Source of the DNA: a virus
Length of the DNA: 41,793 nucleotides
IMG/VR virus record: IMGVR_UViG_3300010413_000074
Span: 1-41,793 of that record
Strand: one strand, 5' to 3'
The notes beneath the pieces are model-generated. The model was not told the origin of the DNA. It made no database searches and saw only the letters and a program-made list of their open reading frames with translations. This document shows, piece after piece, positions 9,189-16,856 of this stretch; position 1 is the stretch's first letter, and each line of letters begins with the position of its first letter. The position numbers were made by a program, and so were the translations under genes.

Positions 9189-9725
9189 ATGTTAATAGTA
9201 AACGGAAAAGATCAAGCAGATGTATATACAGATGTAAAACACATTGAAGGGCATATACACAGACAGAGTAGGACATATGGTAAAAGCGCCGATCAGTCCG
9301 GGACAAACTGGGCAACAGAGGACAGACTAACAACTTTTCAGGCTATAAGTGGGAATGGTGTTTATGGAGCGGATGCAAATGACGAAGCTAAAATATTCGG
9401 AACAACTGATACACCTGTAATAACAGGCCAAGTAAAGTTCGATCTAGCCGAGGCAATGATAGTTAGCGTCTCGGAAAGTACAACATATATATTAAGGTTT
9501 GTATGGGGTACAGGAACTATGGCGGCAGCTATTACAGCAGGCCAGTACAGTACTGTAACTGTTTTATTTGACTCGGCAAATCCTCAATTGTCTGCAGGCA
9601 TTCCTATTGCGATAGGTGTTAAGGATTTAGATGTTGGCACAAAGGTATGGTGTCAGGCTAAAAATGCAACAGATAATGCAACAATAGATTTTTATATTAC
9701 CGGTGTGCATGGTTATGATGTATGA
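9189..9725 (+). CDS. Beta-rich virion protein of unknown function
   Basis: A 178-residue protein encoded in the same block of putative head-surface genes. The ATG at 9189 is chosen over one at 9177 because GGGTGA lies just before it, while the earlier ATG has no ribosome site and overlaps the upstream gene. The C-terminal half has a regular strand pattern (STTYILRFVWGTG, QYSTVTVLFDS, IPIAIGVKDLDVGTKVW). Its stop overlaps the connector start (ATGA). No recognised motif; a structural role is inferred from position. Confidence 0.6.
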   Translation: MLIVNGKDQADVYTDVKHIEGHIHRQSRTYGKSADQSGTNWATEDRLTTFQAISGNGVYGADANDEAKIFGTTDTPVITGQVKFDLAEAMIVSVSESTTYILRFVWGTGTMAAAITAGQYSTVTVLFDSANPQLSAGIPIAIGVKDLDVGTKVWCQAKNATDNATIDFYITGVHGYDV

Positions 9726-10642
9726 AGATAATTACTGAACCTACAATAGAACCTGTAAGCCTTAATGAAGTTAAAGAACACTTAAGAATTGATGCATCAA
9801 GTGATTTTGCAGACTCAATTACCAGTGAACAGACTATAGTACCGGACGAATATGGAGCAGGAACAGATACAGGCACAGGAATTGATGTATTAAATTACAG
9901 GGCTGTAGTCAATTTAAATTGTGGAACATTTGCAGCAACTTCAACGCTTGATGTAACTATTCAGGAGTCTGATAATAATGTAGCATATTCAAACTGGGGT
10001 ACATTTGCACAAGTAACAACGGCAAGCGATGATGCAATATATGAAAAAGAATACACTGGAACAAAACAATATATTAGATGTGTAGGTGTAACTGCTAATG
10101 CTAACAGTACATATGGATGTACTGTAATAAAAGGAACTCCATATAGCGCAGAGGATGATGTATTAACAAGATTTATTTCAGCAGCAAGAGTATATTGTGA
10201 AGAATATCAAGGCAGGGCTTATATTACGCAGACATGGGAAAAGGCACTTGATGATTTCCCGGCAGCGGACACAATACAAATACCTATTGCTCCATTACAA
10301 TCTGTTACAAGTGTAAAGTATTATGATACAGATGAAACAGAAAGCACTCTTTCTGATAGTTATTATTATGTAGACACTTATAAAGACCCTGGAAGAATAG
10401 TATTACAGTATGGTTATTCATGGCCTTCCGATGTATTGAGACCTGCAAACGGTGTAATAATCAGATATGTATGTGGATACGGTGACAATGCTACAGACGT
10501 TCCTGAAAGTATAAGACAAGCAATTTTACTGCTTGTAGGTCATTTTTACGAGAACAGAGAGAATTCAATCAGGCAGAATTTACAAAATATACCATTTGGA
10601 GTTGTGGAATTGCTTATGCTGCAGGATGTAAACCTATTATGA
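9722..10642 (+). CDS. Head-tail connector (gp6-like) with an inserted beta domain
   Basis: The protein forms the ring below the portal. Residues 1-28 (EPVSLNEVKEHLRID) and 143-306 (DDVLTRFISAARVYCEEYQG, then SVKYYDTD and a PESIRQAILLLVGHFYENRE helix) match the usual gp6-like connector. Between them, residues ~29-140 form an extra beta-rich domain (AVVNLNCGTF, TLDVTIQESDNN, KQYIRCVGV) where the family normally has a short loop. That insert resembles the putative decoration protein encoded at 6665-7150. At 306 residues it is well over the usual ~100-200. The ATG overlaps the upstream stop. Confidence 0.85.
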   Translation: MKIITEPTIEPVSLNEVKEHLRIDASSDFADSITSEQTIVPDEYGAGTDTGTGIDVLNYRAVVNLNCGTFAATSTLDVTIQESDNNVAYSNWGTFAQVTTASDDAIYEKEYTGTKQYIRCVGVTANANSTYGCTVIKGTPYSAEDDVLTRFISAARVYCEEYQGRAYITQTWEKALDDFPAADTIQIPIAPLQSVTSVKYYDTDETESTLSDSYYYVDTYKDPGRIVLQYGYSWPSDVLRPANGVIIRYVCGYGDNATDVPESIRQAILLLVGHFYENRENSIRQNLQNIPFGVVELLMLQDVNLL

Positions 10643-10974
10643 GAGCAGGAAGGCGAAATAAAAAAATACAGATAAGGGGATTTGTTCAGGCAAAAGATGA
10701 ATTTGGACAGCCTGTAAAAACTCCATTTACAGTTGCTACAGTATGGGCTTCTATAAATCCTCTTACCGGGCGTGAAACATGGATCGCAGAAAAGTACAGC
10801 GCAGAACTTGATACTAAAATAGAAATAAGATGGCGTACAGATATCAGGGAAGATTACCATATTAAACATGGTAAATCTTTTTATAAGATTGAATATATTG
10901 TTAATCCTGAAATGGCAAACAGAGATTTAATTATTGCCTGTAAAAAAGTGGGGGATCAAGATATAAATGCTTAA
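10639..10974 (+). CDS. Head closure / head-tail adaptor protein
   Basis: A 111-residue protein with the hallmarks of the phage head-tail joining family (SPP1 gp16-like): a basic N-terminus (RAGRRNKKIQIRG), a DEFGQPVKT turn, a VWASINPLTGRE strand-turn, and IEIRWRTDI...IKHGKSFYKIEYI. It should plug the portal/connector after packaging and give the tail its docking site. The ATG overlaps the connector stop and the gp10-like gene overlaps its own end by 8 nt, so the neck genes form one coupled block. Confidence 0.88.
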   Translation: MRAGRRNKKIQIRGFVQAKDEFGQPVKTPFTVATVWASINPLTGRETWIAEKYSAELDTKIEIRWRTDIREDYHIKHGKSFYKIEYIVNPEMANRDLIIACKKVGDQDINA

Positions 10975-11386
10975 AATGGAAGTTATAAAACAAATAGACA
11001 CTAAAAAACTCAATCAAATGATAACTCTCGCATCAGAATCAATTCCAAAGGCCACGTCATTCATGGAAGCACAAATTAGATCAGATGCTCCTCATGAAAA
11101 AATAAAGAATACAATGAAATCAAGAATAGAAAGAGGAATTGATTTTATAGCAGGATATATTACAACTCAAGCATGGTGGTGGAAGTTTTTTGAGTATGGA
11201 ACAAAGGCTCATGAGGTGGTTATAAAAGACAAGCAAATATTAAGCGATGGCTCTATATTTTGGGGAACAGAAGTAACTATCCCAGCCATGCCGGCAAAAT
11301 CATTTGTGCGCAAGAATAGAGAAGAACATAAAAATGTTGTAATAAATATGTTTAAAGAAATTATAAGGAGGGTATGGGGTAATTAA
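10967..11386 (+). CDS. HK97 gp10-like neck/tail-completion protein
   Basis: A 139-residue protein matching the HK97 gp10-like family: an N-terminal helix, then WWWKFFEYGTKAHEV, which corresponds to the conserved 'E-[FY]-G-T-x-H/P' region, and a C-terminal PAMPAKSFVRKNREEH segment (family 'PAxPFLRPA'). It probably joins the neck to the tail. A second in-frame ATG at 10976 is possible. The stop and next start overlap as TAATG. Confidence 0.85.
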   Translation: MLKMEVIKQIDTKKLNQMITLASESIPKATSFMEAQIRSDAPHEKIKNTMKSRIERGIDFIAGYITTQAWWWKFFEYGTKAHEVVIKDKQILSDGSIFWGTEVTIPAMPAKSFVRKNREEHKNVVINMFKEIIRRVWGN

Positions 11387-11775
11387 TGGCTTATATAGAA
11401 TCTGCATTAAGAACATATATTTTAGCTGATGCTACTGTTTCAGGTTATATAGCTGATAGATTAGATCCGGCTGTTGCAAATCAACAAATAGCAAGGCCGT
11501 ATATGGTATATACGGTTATAAGCGATCCTGATGACAGATATTATGTAGGTAAAGACGCAAGTCAACCAACAATACAATTTGATATTGTTGCTAATACATA
11601 TGCAGAATGTAAAGCGATTGATTTAGCATTAAGGACAAGAATATCAGAAATACATGGTACTACTATTGGGACAATATCTATTATAAGAATAAAGCCCACA
11701 GCTTTTAGAGATATTGGGAAAGTAGAAGATTTTTATGAAGTACAAAGAGATTTCATTATAATTTACGAGAGGTGA
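11386..11775 (+). CDS. Tail completion protein (DUF3168-like)
   Basis: A 129-residue protein with the DUF3168/tail-terminator pattern: an initial helix (ESALRTYILAD), IADRLDP, the ARPYMVYTVISDPDD strand region, and PTIQFDIVANTYAECKAIDLALR. Such proteins cap the head-proximal end of the tail tube. AGGAGGGT precedes the ATG. It is the last standard morphogenesis gene before the radical SAM/glycosyltransferase pair. Confidence 0.85.
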   Translation: MAYIESALRTYILADATVSGYIADRLDPAVANQQIARPYMVYTVISDPDDRYYVGKDASQPTIQFDIVANTYAECKAIDLALRTRISEIHGTTIGTISIIRIKPTAFRDIGKVEDFYEVQRDFIIIYER

Positions 11776-11777
11776 TA

Positions 11778-12581
11778 ATGGATGCAGCCATAACAGTTAC
11801 AACAGAATGCGGTGCTAAATGCAAAACCTGCCCATCATGGCAGAGATTTACAAGAGAAATGCAACCTGAAGTATTTAAATATATATATGAAAAATTAAAC
11901 GCTGATAACATAACAAGACGCATACTTATAAATAATACAGGAGATATATATTTTCATTCTAATACTATGGAATTATTTAATATTATAGAAAGCTTAAAAA
12001 AGAAGCCAGTTATAATAACAACAAATGCAGCTTATATGGATTATATTCCTAATGTAGATGAATTTATTATAAGTTTTAATGGTGGAGATAAAAAGTCTTA
12101 TGAATATACAACTGGGCTACCGTTTGAGAAAGTTTTAAAAAATATTTATAAGAATTATGAAATATTCAAAGATATAAAAGCGGAAATACATTGTCTTATA
12201 TGGGAAGGTAATAAGGGATGTGAAGGCGGATTTAAAAAACTGTTTAAAGATTTTCCAGGGAGATTGAGGATCTCATATAAATATGATAATCAATTTCAAA
12301 AAGATTATACACTTGACAAATATAAAAAAGATAAAAGAATAGTTTGTCAATATATACGAGAGCTATCAATAAACATAGATGGTACTATAAACAGTTGTGC
12401 ACATGATTTTGAAGGCGCTACTAATTGGGGAAATATAATGCAACATGAAGTACATGAATTAGTAAGCAATAGTAAAAGAAGAAAAAAATATCAGGAACAT
12501 AAACACGGAGTATTTAAAGGGTTGTGCAGGGATTGTAATTTTAATACTCCCATAGAAGAAAGGGTAATTTATGTTAATTAA
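11778..12581 (+). CDS. Radical SAM enzyme with SPASM/Twitch-type C-terminus
   Basis: A 267-residue enzyme. Near the N-terminus (C11, C15, C18 with ATG 11778) it has the CxxxCxxC motif, CGAKCKTC, that binds the SAM-cleaving [4Fe-4S] cluster. The C-terminal region has SPASM/Twitch features: C190, then NIDGTINSC ending at C207, a NWGNI segment, and LCRDC (C250, C253), so one auxiliary Fe-S cluster is likely. The barrel between is short but complete. The ATG follows GAGAGGTG. It lies between tail-completion and tail-tube genes and overlaps the glycosyltransferase, so the two probably work together. Substrate unknown: a tail protein or a sugar are both possible. SPASM enzymes modify peptides or sugars/cofactors. 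Confidence 0.85.
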   Translation: MDAAITVTTECGAKCKTCPSWQRFTREMQPEVFKYIYEKLNADNITRRILINNTGDIYFHSNTMELFNIIESLKKKPVIITTNAAYMDYIPNVDEFIISFNGGDKKSYEYTTGLPFEKVLKNIYKNYEIFKDIKAEIHCLIWEGNKGCEGGFKKLFKDFPGRLRISYKYDNQFQKDYTLDKYKKDKRIVCQYIRELSINIDGTINSCAHDFEGATNWGNIMQHEVHELVSNSKRRKKYQEHKHGVFKGLCRDCNFNTPIEERVIYVN

Positions 12582-13578
12582 ATGGGTGGACAAATTTGAC
12601 GGAAAAGGCAATTCATTCGGGTATTCATCGCATCAAAAAAACTTGATGTACGCTATGAAAAAAAATGGAATGAATATAGACGACAATGCTAAAATAGCTT
12701 TGCATATTAAACCGTTGTGTCATTATGAAAAAATCCCTGGTAAAATAAATGTAGTATATACTATGTATGAATATACAACTATACCGGACAATTGGATTGA
12801 GAAGTTAAAAGACATTGATGTTTTAGTAGTGCCCTGTAAACATAATGAAGAACTATTCAGGAAGTATACTGATATACCTATTTATGTATGTTTAGAAGGA
12901 TGCGATACTAACAAATATAAATACATAGAAAGAGAATTCCCTAAAAATAAACCGTTTAGATTTTATTGGTTTGGTGTTAATAATCCTCGGAAAGGATATT
13001 TACATGTCTTAAAAGCGTGGAATGATTGGACTATATTATTCCCTCAGTTTAAAAAGACAACTGAATTATATATTAAGGCATGCAATGGCAAAGATGAAGG
13101 AATACAGAAGGGTGATAATGTTATTTTTGATAATAGAACGCTAAGCATAGATGAACTTGTAAAATTAAATCATGATGCACATGCTTTTATATTTCCTTCT
13201 ATGGGCGAGGGATTCGGTTTAACTTTAGTTGAGGCATTAAGCACTGGTCTTCCTGCAGCGTATACAAATTATTCAGGGATGTGTGATTATATGCGGGAAG
13301 ACTGGGGCTATCCTATAGAATATACTTTAAGTAATATAACTACACTTGAAAGGCTGGAAGAATGGACAGAAGCTAAACGGCATGAAACTCAGGCGGCTTA
13401 TCCTATTATTGAAAGTGTATTAGAACAAATGATAAGAATTTATATAAATTATAAATCTGCTCTTGTTAAGGGCAAGATTGCAGCTGAGATAGTTAGAAAA
13501 CATCTAACATGGGATATTTCAGCCAAAAGATTATTAGAAATATTGGAGGGTGTATATGGCGATAAAAACAGGAGTTGA
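12571..13578 (+). CDS. GT4-type (GT-B) glycosyltransferase
   Basis: A 335-residue sugar transferase. The N-terminal Rossmann half begins with a glycan-acceptor-like GNSFGYSSHQKN loop. The C-terminal half starts with FRFYWFGVNNPRKG and carries the donor-binding FIFPSMGEGFGLTLVEALSTG, with the EX7E pair at E213 and E221, typical of family GT4 retaining enzymes. It overlaps the radical SAM gene by 11 nt, and the tail-tube gene starts inside its 3' end. Co-location suggests glycosylation of a virion (tail) protein during assembly, or modification of host surface glycan. No acceptor can be named. No signal peptide or membrane segment is visible, so it should act in the cytoplasm. Confidence 0.88.
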   Translation: MLIKWVDKFDGKGNSFGYSSHQKNLMYAMKKNGMNIDDNAKIALHIKPLCHYEKIPGKINVVYTMYEYTTIPDNWIEKLKDIDVLVVPCKHNEELFRKYTDIPIYVCLEGCDTNKYKYIEREFPKNKPFRFYWFGVNNPRKGYLHVLKAWNDWTILFPQFKKTTELYIKACNGKDEGIQKGDNVIFDNRTLSIDELVKLNHDAHAFIFPSMGEGFGLTLVEALSTGLPAAYTNYSGMCDYMREDWGYPIEYTLSNITTLERLEEWTEAKRHETQAAYPIIESVLEQMIRIYINYKSALVKGKIAAEIVRKHLTWDISAKRLLEILEGVYGDKNRS

Positions 13579-13957
13579 CGGTGCAGCGTTAATTGATACA
13601 ACTGCATTTGATGTTACAAACTGGACATATACAGGAACAATCAACAATCAGGAAACTACGCCTGTAGGTTCAACAGATCAAGAATTCAAACAAACAACAA
13701 GAGGCGGCTCTGGGAGTTTGACAATAGTATTCGACCCGGCAAATGCACAGCAGAAGGTAATAGTTGATCAGCTATTATCAAGCGTAACACTTAAAGAAGT
13801 GTTATTGCAGTTACAACAGGATGATACAGCAGATGATCAGCTTTATTTTTCAGCAATAATTGAGTCTGTTGATATGCCTGTAGGTGCAAATGATGTTGAT
13901 GTTATAACAGTCAACTATAAAAAGACTGGTAACCTTTACCATGTACCAACAACATAA
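13556..13957 (+). CDS. Major tail tube protein
   Basis: A 133-residue protein in the standard tail-tube position before the tail chaperones. The pattern fits tube proteins: GVDGAALIDTTAFDVTNWTYT, a central RGGSGSLTIVFDPANAQ and a final IIESVDMPVGANDVDVITVNYK, where family members keep the strand-turn-strand for tube stacking. GGAGGG sits 6 nt before ATG 13556; an upstream in-frame GTG (13550) is less likely. The start is inside the glycosyltransferase gene. Confidence 0.8.
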   Translation: MAIKTGVDGAALIDTTAFDVTNWTYTGTINNQETTPVGSTDQEFKQTTRGGSGSLTIVFDPANAQQKVIVDQLLSSVTLKEVLLQLQQDDTADDQLYFSAIIESVDMPVGANDVDVITVNYKKTGNLYHVPTT

Positions 13958-13966
13958 GGTATTATC

Positions 13967-14335
13967 ATGGAACTAACGTTTACAGATGGTGGTATTTATA
14001 TACCAGAATGGATGGGTAACAAGAAAAAACCTGAAGATGAGCAAATAAAAGTGCACTGGATTTATGCAACAAACAAACAGAAAGATAAAATAAAACGTGT
14101 TGCTATTGCTGATATGGAAATAGATCAGAAAAGTCCTAAGATAAAATTTGAATGGGATTATGATGCTTTATTCAGGTTTTGTTTGTTAAGAATTGAAAAC
14201 CTTAAAATAAACGGAGAGGAAATACTTACAGGTGAACAACTACAGGATAATAAATTTACCGGAAGTTTATATAGCGAGGTTAAAACATTTTTAATATCTA
14301 ACATGGAAGTGGATGAAAAGACTAAAAAAAAATAG
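13967..14335 (+). CDS. Tail assembly chaperone, upstream part (gpG-like)
   Basis: A 122-residue protein placed between tail tube and tape measure, where tail assembly chaperones are found. It is acidic-basic mixed with no recognisable motif except a helical second half. It ends in ACT AAA AAA AAA TAG: a run of nine A (14324-14332) just before the stop, which is a typical slippery site. A -1 slip joins it to the next frame. It should bind and keep the tape measure soluble until the tube polymerises around it. Confidence 0.75.
   Translation: MELTFTDGGIYIPEWMGNKKKPEDEQIKVHWIYATNKQKDKIKRVAIADMEIDQKSPKIKFEWDYDALFRFCLLRIENLKINGEEILTGEQLQDNKFTGSLYSEVKTFLISNMEVDEKTKKK
14321..14335 (+). promoter_or_regulatory. 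Programmed -1 ribosomal frameshift site (A9 slippery run)
   Basis: Nine consecutive A residues (14324-14332) lie immediately before the TAG of the first chaperone gene. The frame one base back is open from here and continues into the 85-codon frame 14347-14604 without a stop. This reproduces the G/GT arrangement known from lambda and many siphophages, in which a minority of ribosomes make a longer fusion protein. Confidence 0.75.
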
Positions 14336-14346
14336 TTAATGGCTAC

Positions 14347-14604
14347 TTGTTATATAAGAATGGATGGGAAAATAGAGATGTTAGCAAAATGAAAAATATT
14401 ATGCGGTATCCTGGGGTTGGCGGAAAAGGTTATAAAATAAAGACTCATGATATACCTGCTATAATGGCAGATATAATTGTTAAGAAGGCTGTTATTTTTT
14501 TTATACGTTACAAAAAATACGGCAATCCTTATGGAGGTGGGTTTTTAGATTGGCCGTTCTGGGTAACTGATATATTAGAAGCAATAGCGGAGCATGATGG
14601 ATAA
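14347..14604 (+). CDS. Tail assembly chaperone, frameshift extension (gpT-like)
   Basis: This frame is expressed mainly as the C-terminal part of a -1 frameshift product; the TTG at 14347 is probably not a real start because no ribosome site precedes it. The ~85-residue extension contains YPGVGGKGYKIKTHDIPAIM and GGGFLDWPFWVTDILEAI. Its stop overlaps the tape-measure start (TAATG). The GT-type extension normally recruits the tape measure. The coding evidence is the uninterrupted frame from the A9 run to the tape measure. Confidence 0.7.
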   Translation: MLYKNGWENRDVSKMKNIMRYPGVGGKGYKIKTHDIPAIMADIIVKKAVIFFIRYKKYGNPYGGGFLDWPFWVTDILEAIAEHDG

Positions 14605-16856
14605 TGGCAAGAGAAGAACTTCTATTACTTATTAAAGCAGAAACCCAAAAAGCTGTTCAGGAAATGCAAAAAATGAACAATAGTATAAACAAAACTCAAG
14701 CAGGTATTAAAGGTACTATTGAAGGATTCAAGAATTTTGCAATGAAGGCTCTTGTAGTTGTAGCAGCGATAAAAGGTTTGATAAATGTATTCAAAGGCAC
14801 AACAGAAGCATATAAAAAGCAACTTGAGGCAGAAGTTAAGCTTGAATCTGCATTAAAGGCTACTGGCTATGCTGTTGGAATAACAGCAGAAGAAATGAAA
14901 GCTATGGCTGCCGGGATGCAACAGACTACAGTATTCGGAAATGAACTTGTAATAAATGCTCAAGCCATCATGACAACATTTACAAAGATAGGTAAAGATG
15001 TATTTCCTGAAGCGATAGCAAGGGCGGCCGATATGTCAACTATGTTCGGTCAGGATTTACAGCAGTCTGTTATACAATTAGGTACAGCATTAAACGATCC
15101 TATTGCAGGTATAGGTAGATTAAAGCGTATAGGAATAAGTTTTTCAGAAGAACAGAAAAAACAAATTAAAAGCTTTATGGATATGAATGATATTGCTTCT
15201 GCACAAAAGGTTATACTCGATGAGCTTGGCGTAGAATTCGGCGGAGTAGCTGAGGAGATGGGTAAAACACCTATAGGAATATTTAAAAGATTTGATAATA
15301 CTATGTCAGATTTAAATGAGACTATAGGGATGTATATAAGTAACGCTGCTGTTCCGTTAGCAGAATCGTTTACTAAAATGGCAGAAGGTGTGAATGCATT
15401 TTTAAAGTCAAGAGAAGGCATGGCTCAGATACAAGCCATATTATCAGCTGTTGCAGGTGTTGGATCTATATTAAGTACAATATTTGGTAAAATATTTAGT
15501 ATGTTTAAAGATTTTACCGAAAACATAGCATCCAAGGTTTCTGAAGAATTTAGCGAAATTGTCGGAGAAGGAAATGAATCAAATGTTATATTTACAATAC
15601 TTGGTGGAATTGTTCAGGTTGTATCTGCTCATTTTGCAATATTTGGAAAGATAATAGAATTTGCAATAAACCATTTAAGCAATTTAATTCAAGCAGCTAT
15701 GAAAACAGGAGATGTATTAGTCAAATTAGTTCAAGCTCTTATAGATCCATTTAATCAGGAAAAATGGGATGCATTAGGAACTGCAGGACAAGAAGCTTTA
15801 GATCAGTGGGTTAAAACAGGTGGCGAATTTGTAACCGGCATAGGTGAAATAATTAGCACTGTAATGGATGAATTCGGGAAATTTGTAGAAGGGACAACAC
15901 AAAATGCAGAAGAATTAAAAAAGAACACTGAAGCATCTATAGATGCTGTAAATAAATTGATGGAAGCATTAAAAAGCAATAATAAGGCTTTGTTAGATGA
16001 TTTAAATAATGTGCCGCCTGCATTACAGGGAACTACAGATGAAATAGAAAATATTCTCGCAGAATGGGAAAATATACATTTAACAGATGTAGAAAAAGAA
16101 ATTAAAAAACTTGATGAAATGAAAGCGAATTTTGAAAAAGCAGGAATTGATAGAATAGAAATAGAAGAATGGTATCAAGGTGAAATTGACGCAATAAGAC
16201 AAGAACAGCATGATAAAGAAAAAGAAAGGATGATGGATTTGGTTCAGACATCATTAGATTTTACAAATCAAATGGTTACAGGCATGGCTGATATATTCAG
16301 CATGTATTTTAATAATAAAAATATTGAACTTGATAATAATTATAAAAAGGAAAAAGAAGCTATTGAAAAAAATGTAAAAGATGAAGATGAAAAAAACAAG
16401 GCTCTTGCAAAATTAGAAGCTGATTATGATAAAAAAAGAGGACAGATAAAAACAAGACAGGCAAGACAGGAGAAGGCATGGGGAATAGTACAGTCAATAA
16501 TTGATACAGGCGCAGCAGTAATGAAGACATTTGCACAATTAGGCTTCCCATGGGGCATACCTGCAGCTGTTGCTGTTGGTGCTTTGGGTGCTGCAAAAAC
16601 AGCAATGATAGCAAGTCAGCCTATTCCTAAATTTGAACAGGGCGGAGCTTTTACAGTACCGCCAGGATTTGAAGATGACTCATTTTTAATGCGTGCTAAA
16701 TCAGGTGAAGAGGTTAATATCAGAAGACCTGATCAGGCAGGGCAACCGATACAGATAAAAATATATTTAGGTGAGGATATAATCTGGGATAAGGCTTATC
16801 AGGCAAGTATTAATGGCAATCTGTTAATTGATACAAGGGCATTGACAGGAGGATAA
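14604..16856 (+). CDS. Tape measure protein
   Basis: A 750-residue, mostly helical protein that sets tail length. It opens with coiled coil and an Ala/Val-rich hydrophobic stretch (about residues 45-62). Further hydrophobic segments occur around residues 275-300 and 335-360, and a long charged coiled coil fills about 510-620 (IEKNVKDEDEKNKALAKLEAD region). The C-terminus has an Ala/Gly-rich hydrophobic stretch, a FEQGGAF segment and a GEEVNI motif typical of tape measures. Using the usual rule of about 0.15 nm per residue gives a tail near 110 nm. No peptidase or lysozyme domain is visible. Confidence 0.93.
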   Translation: MAREELLLLIKAETQKAVQEMQKMNNSINKTQAGIKGTIEGFKNFAMKALVVVAAIKGLINVFKGTTEAYKKQLEAEVKLESALKATGYAVGITAEEMKAMAAGMQQTTVFGNELVINAQAIMTTFTKIGKDVFPEAIARAADMSTMFGQDLQQSVIQLGTALNDPIAGIGRLKRIGISFSEEQKKQIKSFMDMNDIASAQKVILDELGVEFGGVAEEMGKTPIGIFKRFDNTMSDLNETIGMYISNAAVPLAESFTKMAEGVNAFLKSREGMAQIQAILSAVAGVGSILSTIFGKIFSMFKDFTENIASKVSEEFSEIVGEGNESNVIFTILGGIVQVVSAHFAIFGKIIEFAINHLSNLIQAAMKTGDVLVKLVQALIDPFNQEKWDALGTAGQEALDQWVKTGGEFVTGIGEIISTVMDEFGKFVEGTTQNAEELKKNTEASIDAVNKLMEALKSNNKALLDDLNNVPPALQGTTDEIENILAEWENIHLTDVEKEIKKLDEMKANFEKAGIDRIEIEEWYQGEIDAIRQEQHDKEKERMMDLVQTSLDFTNQMVTGMADIFSMYFNNKNIELDNNYKKEKEAIEKNVKDEDEKNKALAKLEADYDKKRGQIKTRQARQEKAWGIVQSIIDTGAAVMKTFAQLGFPWGIPAAVAVGALGAAKTAMIASQPIPKFEQGGAFTVPPGFEDDSFLMRAKSGEEVNIRRPDQAGQPIQIKIYLGEDIIWDKAYQASINGNLLIDTRALTGG

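Noticed and set aside
11778-12581. Anaerobic ribonucleotide reductase activase or QueE-like radical SAM
   Set aside because: No NrdD or queuosine genes nearby, and the C-terminal Cys pattern is SPASM/Twitch-like, which those lack.
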